A stretch of 64,000 nucleotides of DNA, from positions 4,099,501 to 4,163,500 of the forward strand of contig CM065646.1 in the NCBI GenBank assembly GCA_033220425.1, given 5' to 3'. The position numbers and the translations under genes were made by a program. The DNA is from Lepraria neglecta (Eukaryota > Ascomycota > Lecanoromycetes > Lecanorales > Stereocaulaceae). The notes beneath the pieces were generated by a model, which was not told where the DNA came from, did not search any database, and was given only the letters and a program-made list of their open reading frames with translations. Shown here in pieces: positions 54,565 to 64,000 of this stretch; within the stretch, counting starts at the first letter, position 1; each line of letters begins with the position of its first letter.

Positions 54565-57500
54565 ATGTCTAGCTACGGCCATCTTCCACCCTACCAAGCT
54601 TCTACCGCGGACCCTCGACAGACGCAGCCTGGTGCCCAGCAGCCACGGCCCCCTGTTACCCCTGGGCCTACAGGATACCAGCAAGGAGGCTCGCCATATG
54701 CTCAAAACACGCCCAACGTCCAGCAAAATCAGTATGCTCAGACACCAAAGAATGGGTATGGATACGGGGGAACGCCCGTGGAGGACCAGGGGTACTTCCC
54801 ACCACAAGGACAAGCTCTAATAGACGACCCAGGCTCGATGGAGGGACTCGTGTCGCAGATGGGAGGAACGGGCTTAGGTGGAGATACTGCTGTTGCCAGC
54901 CGGCCAGGCAAAAAGAAGAACAGGCATGCCTATCATAACATCGACCAGCCGACGGTGGCAGCACAGGCGTTCAACCAGAGCACTGGAAACGCTGCACAGT
55001 ATGTGAACCAGGACCCATCTCAGCAGATGAGCGCTAGTCATCCATACGCGGGCCAGCCGATCACGCCTGCTATGAGCCAATTCCCTGCACAAGCCAACCC
55101 TCCTTTCTCACCTGGTCTCCAGTCCTTAGGCCAAAGTCCAGGTTTCGGAACTTCAGTCCAGACAATACCTACACCAAGTGGGCCGGTCTCGGCGCAAGGA
55201 CAAGTAGACCCTGAGCAAATACCTAGTATACCAAGAGTTCGGAATGCGGCGACACAATACTACTTGGAGCATGTATATTCTACAATGGAGCATCACATTC
55301 CTCCACCAGGTGCTGTGCCCTTTGTCGCCATAGATCAGGGCAACTCGTCACCGAAATTCGCACGCCTCACACTCAACAATATACCATCTACATCGGATTC
55401 CCTGAGCTCGACTGGTCTACCACTAGGCCTGGTCCTGCAACCCTTAGCTCCGCTCTCAGCTGGGGAGCATCCTATACCTGTCCTTGACTTCGGAGAGGTT
55501 GGCCCTCCTCGGTGCAGGAGATGCAGAGCATACATCAACCCTTTTATGACATTTCGATCTGGTGGCAACAAGCTAGTCTGTAACATGTGTACCTTTCCTA
55601 ATGATGTTAGTCCAGAGTATTTCGCGCCAACGGACCCGACTGGGATCAGGGTTGATCGAGCACAAAGGCCAGAGCTGACGACTGGGACTGTGGAGTATCT
55701 GGTTCCTAAAGAATATTGGGCCAAAGAGCCTGTGGGCTTGCGATGGCTCTTTGTAATCGACGTCAGCCAAGATGCAGTCAGTAAAGGTTTCCTTGCAGCT
55801 TTTTGTGACGGAATATTAGCGGCTCTTTACGGAGAAGACGAGGAGAAATTAGATGGCGCCGAAATAAATGGTGAAGTTCCAGGAGAAAGCAGGAATATTC
55901 CAGTTGGCTCTAAAGTTGGAATTGTCACTTTCGACAAAGCAATGCATTTCTACAACTGCAGCGTAAGTGCTCAAGATTTCATGTACCAATGTCGATTCTC
56001 ACGCCTTGCAGGACAAACTAGAACAAGCACAAATGCTCGTCATGTCAGATATCGAAGATCCATTCGTCCCGCTGGGAAGCGATGGGCTTTTTGTCGATCC
56101 GTACAAATCAAAGTATGCTTCCACTTTTGGGATTTTGGCCAAGATAAAGTAATGCTGACCTGCTAGATCCGTCATCACGTCTCTTCTAGCACAATTACCT
56201 AAGCTATTCTCACACGTAAAGAACCCTGAACCTGCTTTATTACCAACACTCGAATCTGCAGTATCAGCCTTAAGCGCCACAGGCGGAAAGATAGTTTGCT
56301 CTTTAGCATCCTTACCAACTTGGGGCCCGGGCAGACTATTTTTGAGGGACAAGAACGATCTGCATGGCATCGAGACTGAGAAAAAGCTGTTTCAAACAGA
56401 TAATCCGGGCTTCAAGAAGCTTGCAGGCAAGATGGTCGAAAGTGGCGTTGGCATTGACTTCTTCATCGCCGCTCCTGCTGGCCGGTATATGGACGTTGCA
56501 ACCATAGGTCCGTAGAGACGCTGTATTTGATGCTGCTGACTATGCTAACATTACTCCCTTAGGTCATCTTTCTGCCGTGTCTGGTGGCGAGACCTACTTC
56601 TACCCTAATTACGTGGCGCCACGCGACTCTCTTCAGGTCTCCCTAGAGATCAAGCATACCGTGACTCGAGAAACAGGCTACCAAGCGTTGATGAAAGTTC
56701 GGTGCTCTAACGGCCTGCAAGTCTCTTCATATCATGGGAACTTCCTGCAGCACACGTTCGGCGCAGATCTTGAATTTGGTGTCATTGATGCCGATAAAGC
56801 TATTGGAGTGATGTTCAGCTATGACGGTAAATTAGACGCCAAATTGGATGCCCATTTCCAATGTGCATTGCTATATACTACAGCGAGCGGAGAACGAAGA
56901 GTTCGTTGCACGAATACTGTAGCTGGCGTCAGCGAGCATGCCGCGGAGATTATGAAGTTCATCGACCAAGAGGCTGTAGTCAATGTTATAGCGAAAGAAG
57001 GTAAGTCAATGACCAACCAAATATCTTCCATAGCCTTGAAGCCTGCTGATAAACTTTTAAAGCTGCAACGCGAATGACCGAGCGTCCACTCAAAGACATA
57101 CGCAACGTCCTGACCGAAAAATCAATCGACATCCTCGCCGGCTACCGCAAAATAAAATCCGACTCACACCCACCAGGCCAACTCGTCCTCCCCGAAAACC
57201 TCAAAGAATTCAGCATGTACATTCTCGGCCTCACCAAAACCCGCGCCTTCAAAGCAGGCCACGAACCCTCCGACCGCCGCACACACACAATGCGCCAACT
57301 GAAATCAATGTCGCCCGTCGAACTCGAACTCTTCCTCTACCCACGCATCCTCCCCTTGCACTCATTACCAGCAGAATCCGGCTTCCCGGACGCTAATACA
57401 GGACAATTGGTCGTCCCACCCACCATCCGCGCCTCCTTCTCCCGCATCGAAGACGGCGGCGCCTACCTCGTCGACGACGGCCAAATATGCCTCCTCTGGT

Positions 57501-57919
57501 TGCACGTGCACGTCTCTCCCAACCTCCTCGAAGATCTCTTCGGCGCTGGAAAATCGTCCCTCCAGTCCCTCGACCCAATGCTCAATTCCCTCCCCATCCT
57601 CGAAACCCACTTGAACGCCCAGGTCCGCAATCTTCTCGCCTACTGGGGCAGCAATCGCGGCAGCAAAGCTATCAGGATACAGTTAGCGAGGCAGGGATTG
57701 GATGGTAGCGAGTACGAATTTGCGAGAATGTTGGTTGAGGATCGGAATAATGAGGCGCAGAGTTATGTTGATTGGCTCGTGAATCTGCATCGGCATATAC
57801 AGATGGAGCTGTCTGGACAGAGGAGGAGGGAAGATGGGGGTGGTGGGGGGATGAGTACGATGGGGATGGAGAATGCGATGGCGGGAATTACGAGTTTGTG
57901 GACTGGGAAGGAAGGGTGA
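54565..57919 (+). CDS. SEC24: COPII coat cargo-binding subunit Sec24
   Basis: Selects cargo at ER exit sites as partner of Sec23. Five exons (54565-55962, 56012-56112, 56167-56507, 56563-57000, 57063-57919) with introns of 49, 54, 55 and 62 nt give 1044 residues without a break. The N-terminal 230 residues are Gln/Pro-rich. A zinc finger CRRCRAYINPF ... CNMC follows, then the trunk (LRWLFVIDVSQDAVSKGFLA, VGIVTFDKAMHFYNCS, YKSKSVITSLLAQLPKLFSH, GVGIDFFIAAPAGRYMDVAT), beta-sandwich (GGETYFYPNY), helical domain (AATRMTERPLKDIRNVLTEK) and gelsolin-like domain (YLVDDGQICLLWLHVHVSPN, EDLFG). Start at the ATG before SSYGHLPPYQ. An essential single-copy type gene. Confidence 0.96.
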
Positions 57920-58150
57920 CTCGGTAGGGAATTGGGGAATTTGGCGGGCGAGATTGCTGGATTCTAGTGGCGAGGCTTCAAGCTGGGCTTCGGAAAGTGT
58001 GGGCTAAATCCACCGGTTCGTTGTAGAAGACAGGAACTCTCGAGCAAGCGAGTCTCCTTTCATATAGATGGCCACAAATGTATGGGGTGCCACCCCCAGC
58101 TTTTCACTCATAATCACAGAAGCATGTCGAAAACTTTTTCGTTGTCCTAC

Positions 58151-59595
58151 TCACACATCCTGAAACGCAACCCTCAAAGGCTCAATCTCAAGCCTACTAA
58201 TCCCATCCCAAACCTCCTGACTCCAATCACTCCGACCCCTCCCCCCATCCCCATCCCCATCCCCCTCCCCATCTCCATCCCCCATCAGCATCATCTGCAA
58301 CCGCGGTCGTTCACTCTGCACCACCGGCTGAAAATCCCTCACCCGCCTAGCCAACTCCAAATGCTCATCCACAACCTGGCTATACCCAGTGTCAGAACCA
58401 ACTAACTGACTATATCCCGCCTCAGACCCATACCCAGCACCTTGCATTTCCGATTCACTGTCGCGATGGCCGTAGTACCCAGTCTGTTCATTGCTCATAA
58501 TTCTCGCGTTCGGTGGCATGGGTAGTTGTTTTTGTGATGTACTGTTCATCGCCGTCTCCATATTCCTCGGGCCCCGGCGTAAGCGCCCGAATACCCATTT
58601 TTCCTCCCGTCTCCCGGTCCTACGCTTTCTTATACCATCAATTTTGTCATGAAGCAGGCTCCAAAGCGGTGGCAGGGTGGGAAAGCAGGCGGCAATAGTT
58701 CCTAGAACTACCTCCGCAGTTCGCCACATGAAATTGTCCACGCCTATCCAGGTTTGATCGGCGTGGTCGGTCTGCCAACTTAGTACTGTGCGTACTAGGC
58801 AGCACATCGCTATGATTAAACCCAACCCGATTAGGCAGCACAGGAGGAGCTTTTGCCGGAGAGTGGTGCGCGCGGCGCGGATGACGAGGATGGGGGAAGC
58901 GGAGAGCAGGATGTCGGAGAGGAGGGATATTACTGGACCCGATCTGTTAGCGATGTGAGAGAGGTAGAGAGGTGAACTTGTGGGAGATGTACTGGCTTGG
59001 AAAATTATGATGCGCTGGATTTGGCCTTGCGTGAAGCATATTGCCGTTTCTTGGCTGGTGACATTCCATGCAGCATCTGGAGGCGTGCATTGCAGGATCC
59101 AGAACATGGATAGGATAACGTTCGACACAACCAAGAAAACGATCAAACCTTGGACAGATCTTATGACTTTCTTGCTCGGTGAGATGCGTAGTAGGAGTAG
59201 ACAGATCGACACCTTCGTGAACATTAACGTGAAGAAAATTTGGATCCATTCGCCATAGCTGTATCTATTGAACTCCTGGACCTGGTAGTCGCTGAGGTAG
59301 TATTGATGTCGTCCGAGGCCGTAATGAACTTGCGGGATGTCTAGACCTGCGCCGATGATTATACCAAGCTATTCTTATGTTAATGACTGTGGAGAAGAAA
59401 TGGTGTGCTAGACCGTACAAGTGCTAAACAAATAGTCCAATCGTCCCACCAGGCGCATTTTGCAATGAACAGTCGTGTATACATGCGTAGCACGACGAAG
59501 ATACATGATATCATTAAGGCTGCGATTGTCATCGCGAGGATGGCGCCCGTCCTATTTTGGTTGCCATCTGGTGGTGTGGAGAGCTGGGTGCTCAT
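58151..59595 (-). CDS. Fungal rhodopsin-like integral membrane protein
   Basis: Seven-helix membrane protein of the large Pezizomycotina family often annotated as rhodopsin domain-containing or integral membrane protein (PF20684-like); function mostly unknown. Exons 59419-59595, 58993-59368 and 58151-58932 with introns of 50 and 60 nt give 444 residues. The 60-nt intron (58933-58992) is a multiple of three, so the frame is open with or without it; splicing removes STSPTSSPLYLSHIANRSGP, which would otherwise interrupt a helix. Hallmarks: AKCAWWDDWTICLAL (W-D-D-W), YGEWIQIFFTLMFTKVSICL, and GVDNFMWRTAEVVLGTIAAC near the last helix. The cytosolic tail has an Asp/Gly run (GDGDGEGDGDGDGG) coded by a CCCCAT-type microsatellite at 58230-58285. 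Confidence 0.85.
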
Positions 59596-60652
59596 ATCAT
59601 TGACAGATTATGCGCGTAGCGGCACGAAAGAAAGAAATTAGACGGTTGAAAAGAAATCAAAGCGAAAGCTTGAAACGTGTGTGGGAGAAATTAAAAAATG
59701 ACATGCGTGCGTTACGGCGAGAATAACCCCGGCACACCATCAAATAAATCAAACACAACGGAACCATTCCTCCGGGATTTGGATGCTGAGTTTTCATGCA
59801 AGGCTGCGGTGCGTACAGACACATTCTCTGACTCGATGATGAATAATCAATGTGGCCAATACTTAAGCGATCATGTCAATCACATGATTGGCGAAGTGCT
59901 TTATGTAGGAATCTCCGTCGATTCTCGGAATCCATGGCTCGGCCAGAGCCGTTAGGCACTATTTGGTAGGAACTTCAGCCGCACAAGGCAACTGTCGATT
60001 GAGGCGATGCAGCATGTCAAGTGCGGCATAGGCGGCTAAGCGACTAGTTGGGTTATTTTGGTAAAGGATTCTCTAGCTGAATGCCATTATAGATCAGAAT
60101 AGGCAGGCATCGTCGTTGTGCATGATCCTTCAATCCTTCCCGCATATCAGCCGGAGGCTCATCGTAGATACTACCTTATGTCGATCACACGGAAGCTTCG
60201 CCGATAGCACTCTCGGTATGCGAACATATATCGGAGAAGTACACGAGCTAGTCGAGATATGTATCAAAGTGCAGTCAGAGTGAAGAGATTCCGAGTAAGG
60301 ACACGCCGTTGAAACTCGCATAAGTGGGAGCGCTAGCCTAGCTTGGGGTACCGCAGCCCGTAACTTTCTTCCATATTGTTCGTCAGGTGATCAGTGCTCG
60401 ATCCATCCAAGTCCAATGACCTGGTAATCCATCCCGAGACTTTTGTGGGCAGAGCTGGTGGATAGCACTCAGGGTGCCACATTAATGCATGTTGTTGCCC
60501 TCTTACCCCACTTGCTGTGATGTCATCCGTCGAATCCTGCATTAATGGTGGCATGCCTTAATAGTTCTCGAATTCAATATTGAAGCAAACCCCTTGCTTC
60601 AAGTCCTTGCCCTAACTTTGCTCGTATCTCATCGCCCTCATCTTGTTTCATA
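59596..60652. other. Long intergenic stretch, nothing recognised
   Basis: About 1 kb with only unsupported short frames on both strands. No repeat or RNA gene was identified. Confidence 0.4.
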
Positions 60653-61699
60653 ATGGCATCGGCAGCAGTACAATGCACCCCCACACCAGCCCATTCAATG
60701 ACCGTCTCGCCCAAACAGCTACCCAGTCTCCGCTCCAATCATGGAAACCAAGTCGAATCAGTATCTACAGGCTGGCTAATCCCCACTTCCATAAGCACAC
60801 CTAGATCAGAGATACGAGCCCGCTATAACAATGACGGCTATATCTGGATCAAGAACCTCATGCCCCGAGAAGACGTTTTAGACATGCGAGAACAGTATTC
60901 GTGATCCGCCGTGCCCTCACAGCTCATGCAGCTAATAAAAACCTCCACAGCTACTTCAGCCAACTCGCCCCGACCGGCATACTCCTCCATGGGACTCTCC
61001 CCGCGACGGGATCTTCGACTTCAGCAAAGATCCCTTCCTCCACCAAGGCTTAGGTGTAAGCTCAGAAGCCCAAAGTCTCGAGATTCTAGACATAGCGCAT
61101 ACAAAGCCTACGTATCAGTAATTTCTTGAGCACCCAGCTCTGAGAATGTTCATCCGCGAGTTTATGGGCTGGAAGCAAGAGGTGCTAGGGAAGCGAGCGA
61201 TGCTGCGTCACAATTGTCCTGGGAGCCTGAGTACCGGTATACATTATGATCAGTATTTCCTACGGGGTGGTGAAGTAGAATTTCTGACAGCCTGGGTGCC
61301 AATTGGCGATTGTGCCGCCAATGGTTGCGGTTTGATATATTTAGAGAACAGTAATAGTCTAGGCGAGGATATTGAAGCGGAATTCTTGCGGAATTCGGAG
61401 AGTTTGAGTCCAGAGGAGCGAATTGATGCCGTCAACAGATATTTGGCAAAGGACGGATTTCTCTCGTATGATGCTGAGGAGTTTGGCCGCGTGATGAGGA
61501 AAGGGAGGTTGAGGTGGTTGGTTGGTGATTGTGAGGCTGGGGACGTGGTGTTTCATAAGCCGCATATGATCCATGGTGCGACGAAGAACGAGGGTGACTT
61601 GGAAGGATAAGGTTGGCGAGCGATTTGAGGTTTTATGATGAGGGGGCGGCGCTCAACCAGAGGTGGATGAATATTTGGAGGCATGATGATGGCCTGTAG
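60653..61699 (+). pseudogene. Phytanoyl-CoA dioxygenase (PhyH)-like protein, decayed
   Basis: Fe(II)/2-oxoglutarate oxygenase. The N-terminal block is YNNDGYIWIKNLMPREDVLD. The core reads REFMGWKQEVLGKRAMLRHN, TGIHYDQYFLRGG (H-x-D iron ligands), LTAWVPIGDCAANGCGLIYL and GDVVFHKPHMIHGATKN (third ligand His). The tail SDLRFYDEGAALNQRWMNIW ends at 61699 in another frame. A TGA after MREQYS (about 60902) and several frame changes between 60905 and 61140 separate the N-terminal block from the core, and one more lies at about 61610. The catalytic core frame itself (61146-61610) is open. A pseudogene with about four breaks. Confidence 0.75.
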
Positions 61700-61991
61700 G
61701 GATTCCTTTTGTGTTGTTGTAGTTGGATAACCTGTTTCTTTCGTCTTCGCTTTGGCCATGGAACTCGTGCGGGCCGGACAACAAAGGAGTATGGGCTAAA
61801 CCACCCCCAGCTTTTTCGGAGTCTTCCCATTCGCCTCCTATTGGTTGCATCGAAAACTCGCAAACGTAGTCCGCTTCCGCGCTAGATGGGTATAGAGCGA
61901 CAGGTCAAACGCAAGCAGAGCTTCAAAAGTGACTGACAATGTTATTCCTTACTTGCATGCACTTTCCCCGAAGAACGGCCAAGACGCATGA

Positions 61992-63816
61992 CTAAATCAT
62001 CACGAATTCCTCAACAGGCAGCTCCGTCCACTCATCTCGCCACGCATCATAGAGGGCCGGACCAAGAAACATGTACTCTATGGCACAACCTTGGCTCACT
62101 AGTTTGCGCAGGACGAATAATATTTCTCCGCCCTCGAGGTAAATAATCAAGTCTCCGTTCTGGACACCCTCTGCAACGCAGGCCCTTTCATCGAACTTAC
62201 GTCTCGATTCAGAAGTGTTGCCTCCAGATCAAGTCTCTTTCGTGGACATATGGTCGCGTGTCTATACAGCCCAGAAGCCACAAATGCGTCAAAATCTTCC
62301 TCTATGCCGAAATGTATGAAATCCTGGCTTAGATTATGAATATCCGGAAATGCCCCCAGTATAGTCCTTCCACCCTGCTAAGAGAGAAGCTGGATCAGGT
62401 TCGTCCACATGCTCGACAACTCCAACCCCACTCGAGAGTAAGTTTGTTGATCTGGCTCAGATCTTGCCGCTTTGCACGTAGCTGGCGTGAGCCTCTGTTA
62501 ATCAACGCCCGAGGCATCTAGTGGCGAAAATCTGTTGCCCAACTTGGCAAGTCGGGATTCCCGTTCAACCTGCACTCACAAATTTGAAGCGATCCTAGCT
62601 CGACATCTCGGTTGATCAAGTATTTCACTAAGTCCTGATAGACTACGGAAACATACTTTTCGTAGTCTATTGGAAACTTCGCTGTGCGGTCACAGCCACA
62701 GCCTCTTCCATCAGTTGAAGCCCAAGATGTGATGTCCATTGCCATACCAACATACGCATAAACCCTGTCCCGTGGGTTAGTTACCTCAAACAAAGTTCCG
62801 TCCAGAAGCATTCTGAACCAGAATAGACCGCACTGAGTGCACAAATTATGCCAAGAATAAAGCATGTTTTCCGGCGATGCGGTAATCTTCACTACTCTCA
62901 CAGCTAGCCTTTCGAACGGCTCGAACGGAACAGCTGCATCCGAGTGAGTCTGAAGTCCTCGCACTCGGCTGAATTGGTCGAGGAAGTTCGTGAACGTATT
63001 CTAGTCCTCCACAAAGCTTCCACAACGAACAACCAAATGTCTGGCCCCGAAAACTTCTTGACGTATCTAGGTCCTGCGGAATCACGGACAATGATAGAGC
63101 TGTTGTAGGGCATGATAGGACACTCGGAATTGACGGAGATATTCAGAACTGTGACTGGAATTCACAAGTTCTTCTTGGCAACGCTCCCAATCGAAAGTTC
63201 TGCGCAGGAATCGAAAGGCGTGGTACGTCAAGGGCGATTATGGCTCAGCCAGACCACTACATATTTTGACTTCTTGTAGATTTCCAATATGTGTCGCACA
63301 TGCTCTCCGTTCTCAACATCGTTATACTAACTGATGGGAAAGGGCATCGATCCAAAGGAAGCGGGGCTCATCATTTATTCAAAAGTGGTATAAAGCAGAA
63401 GCCAGGTTCGCAGAGAGTCCAACGAGGATATCTCCACAATGAAGAGGGTGCGTGAAGATATGGTTGTCGCCCCAGAAATAAGACAAAGCTGTATACTCAA
63501 CAAATGCACCATACTCATGCACCCCAAGGCCTTCCCCAAACTCCTTAGAAGAGACTATGTCAGCGGTCAGCAACCCACATCTTAAAGGATCCTGCAAAGA
63601 TCCTGGTTCCAGGCGGATCAGTCTCGTTTGCCATGGGTAGATAGACTTGTAAATGTGACTAGCTGCTTCATGCGGCTGCAGGACAGGCTGCGAGCCTGTG
63701 TGTTGTGCTGCGGCGTTATAGTCGTCAACACTGCTCTCCAAGGATGTGAGTTTCTCTTCTTTCAGCCAGCAATCAGGACCGCAACTCATCACTGAAGTCA
63801 GACCCCTCTTTAGCAA
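61992..63816 (-). pseudogene. HET-domain (heterokaryon incompatibility) protein, decayed
   Basis: Cytosolic non-self-recognition family. From 63816: MSCGPDCWLKEEKLTS, YKSIYPWQTRLIRLEPGSLQ, YTALSYFWGDN (the conserved Y-x-A-L-S-Y-x-W-G-D box) and LVGLSANLASALYHF; then RFLWIDALS, the second HET box, followed by ENGEHVRHILEIYKKSKYVV in another frame. Later blocks are NPRDRVYAYVGMAMDI, the R-D-x-x-Y box (ORF 62964-62518), LPSWATDFRH, and the C-terminal NGDLIIYLEGGEILFVLRKL ending EEFVMI at 61992. Breaks occur at about 63330, 63200 and between 63060 and 62965, so it is a pseudogene. The 5' end near the window edge region may be complete. Confidence 0.7.
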
Positions 63817-64000
63817 TTATTCTCGCTCGATGGGTTTAGTAGGCCGTAATGGACAGCGCGTAAGAGCTGTGTAGCCAGTACGTGCTGCTCGGAGGCTCTG
63901 CATATCTCGATGTAGTAGAGATGAAAGGTGAAGAAGCTGGTGTGATTTTTTACACGTGCAAGCCACGAGCGACGCCGAGGGCGCTAAATTCGTGATAAAG

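Noticed and set aside
1-64000. CRISPR arrays, riboswitches, rRNA or tRNA genes
   Set aside because: No regular spacer-repeat arrays, and no cloverleaf or rRNA signature was recognised by eye; CRISPR is not expected in a fungus. A tRNA scan could still reveal one.

Overview
The window is from a filamentous ascomycete (Pezizomycotina). Coding genes are split by short GT-AG introns of mostly 48-71 nt. Several families are typical of that group: HET-domain proteins, a STAND-type N-terminal domain with ankyrin repeats, fungal rhodopsin-like membrane proteins and a fungal-specific transcription-factor domain. Repeats carry C-to-T/G-to-A changes in CpA context, as repeat-induced point mutation (RIP) leaves. 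I cannot place it more finely from sequence alone.

Layout. 1-6.9 kb holds decayed genes (cupin, a large unnamed fungal protein, a TPR-like protein) around a pterin-4a-carbinolamine dehydratase-like gene and a MITE-like insertion. 7.1-8.5 kb is an intact four-exon actin-related protein Arp1 (centractin). 9-15 kb is repeats, a HET-protein relic and a broken piggyBac transposon. 15.4-17 kb holds a small secreted cysteine-rich gene made of two tandem copies of one domain, plus a small hypothetical gene. 17.4-20.8 kb is a set of three neighbouring decayed catabolic genes (metallo-beta-lactamase-fold hydrolase, 3-hydroxyisobutyrate-dehydrogenase-like, carboxymuconolactone-decarboxylase-like). 21.2-23.6 kb is an intact ankyrin/STAND-type gene. 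23.6-27.2 kb is a repeat island: three classes of short elements, a 108-bp tandem repeat and nested Ty3/gypsy-type LTR fossils.

27.3-29 kb is a conserved but unnamed gene. 29.5-34.4 kb is a second run of decayed genes (P450, zinc alcohol dehydrogenase, fungal transcription factor). From 35 to 59.6 kb the window becomes gene-dense and largely intact: a stand-alone trehalose-phosphatase with a 51-bp minisatellite in front, a poly(A)-polymerase-like nucleotidyltransferase, the U4/U6 splicing factor Prp24/SART3, a DHA1-type MFS transporter, a long disordered protein, neutral ceramidase divergent from SEC24, and a rhodopsin-like membrane protein. The last 4 kb returns to decayed genes (phytanoyl-CoA dioxygenase-like and a HET protein).

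The contrast is the main message. Housekeeping genes splice without a break over many kilobases, so base-calling error is an unlikely cause of the damage, while roughly ten accessory genes of metabolism and non-self recognition are broken. The most interesting intact accessory locus is the duplicated-domain cysteine-rich secreted protein at 15456-16006.
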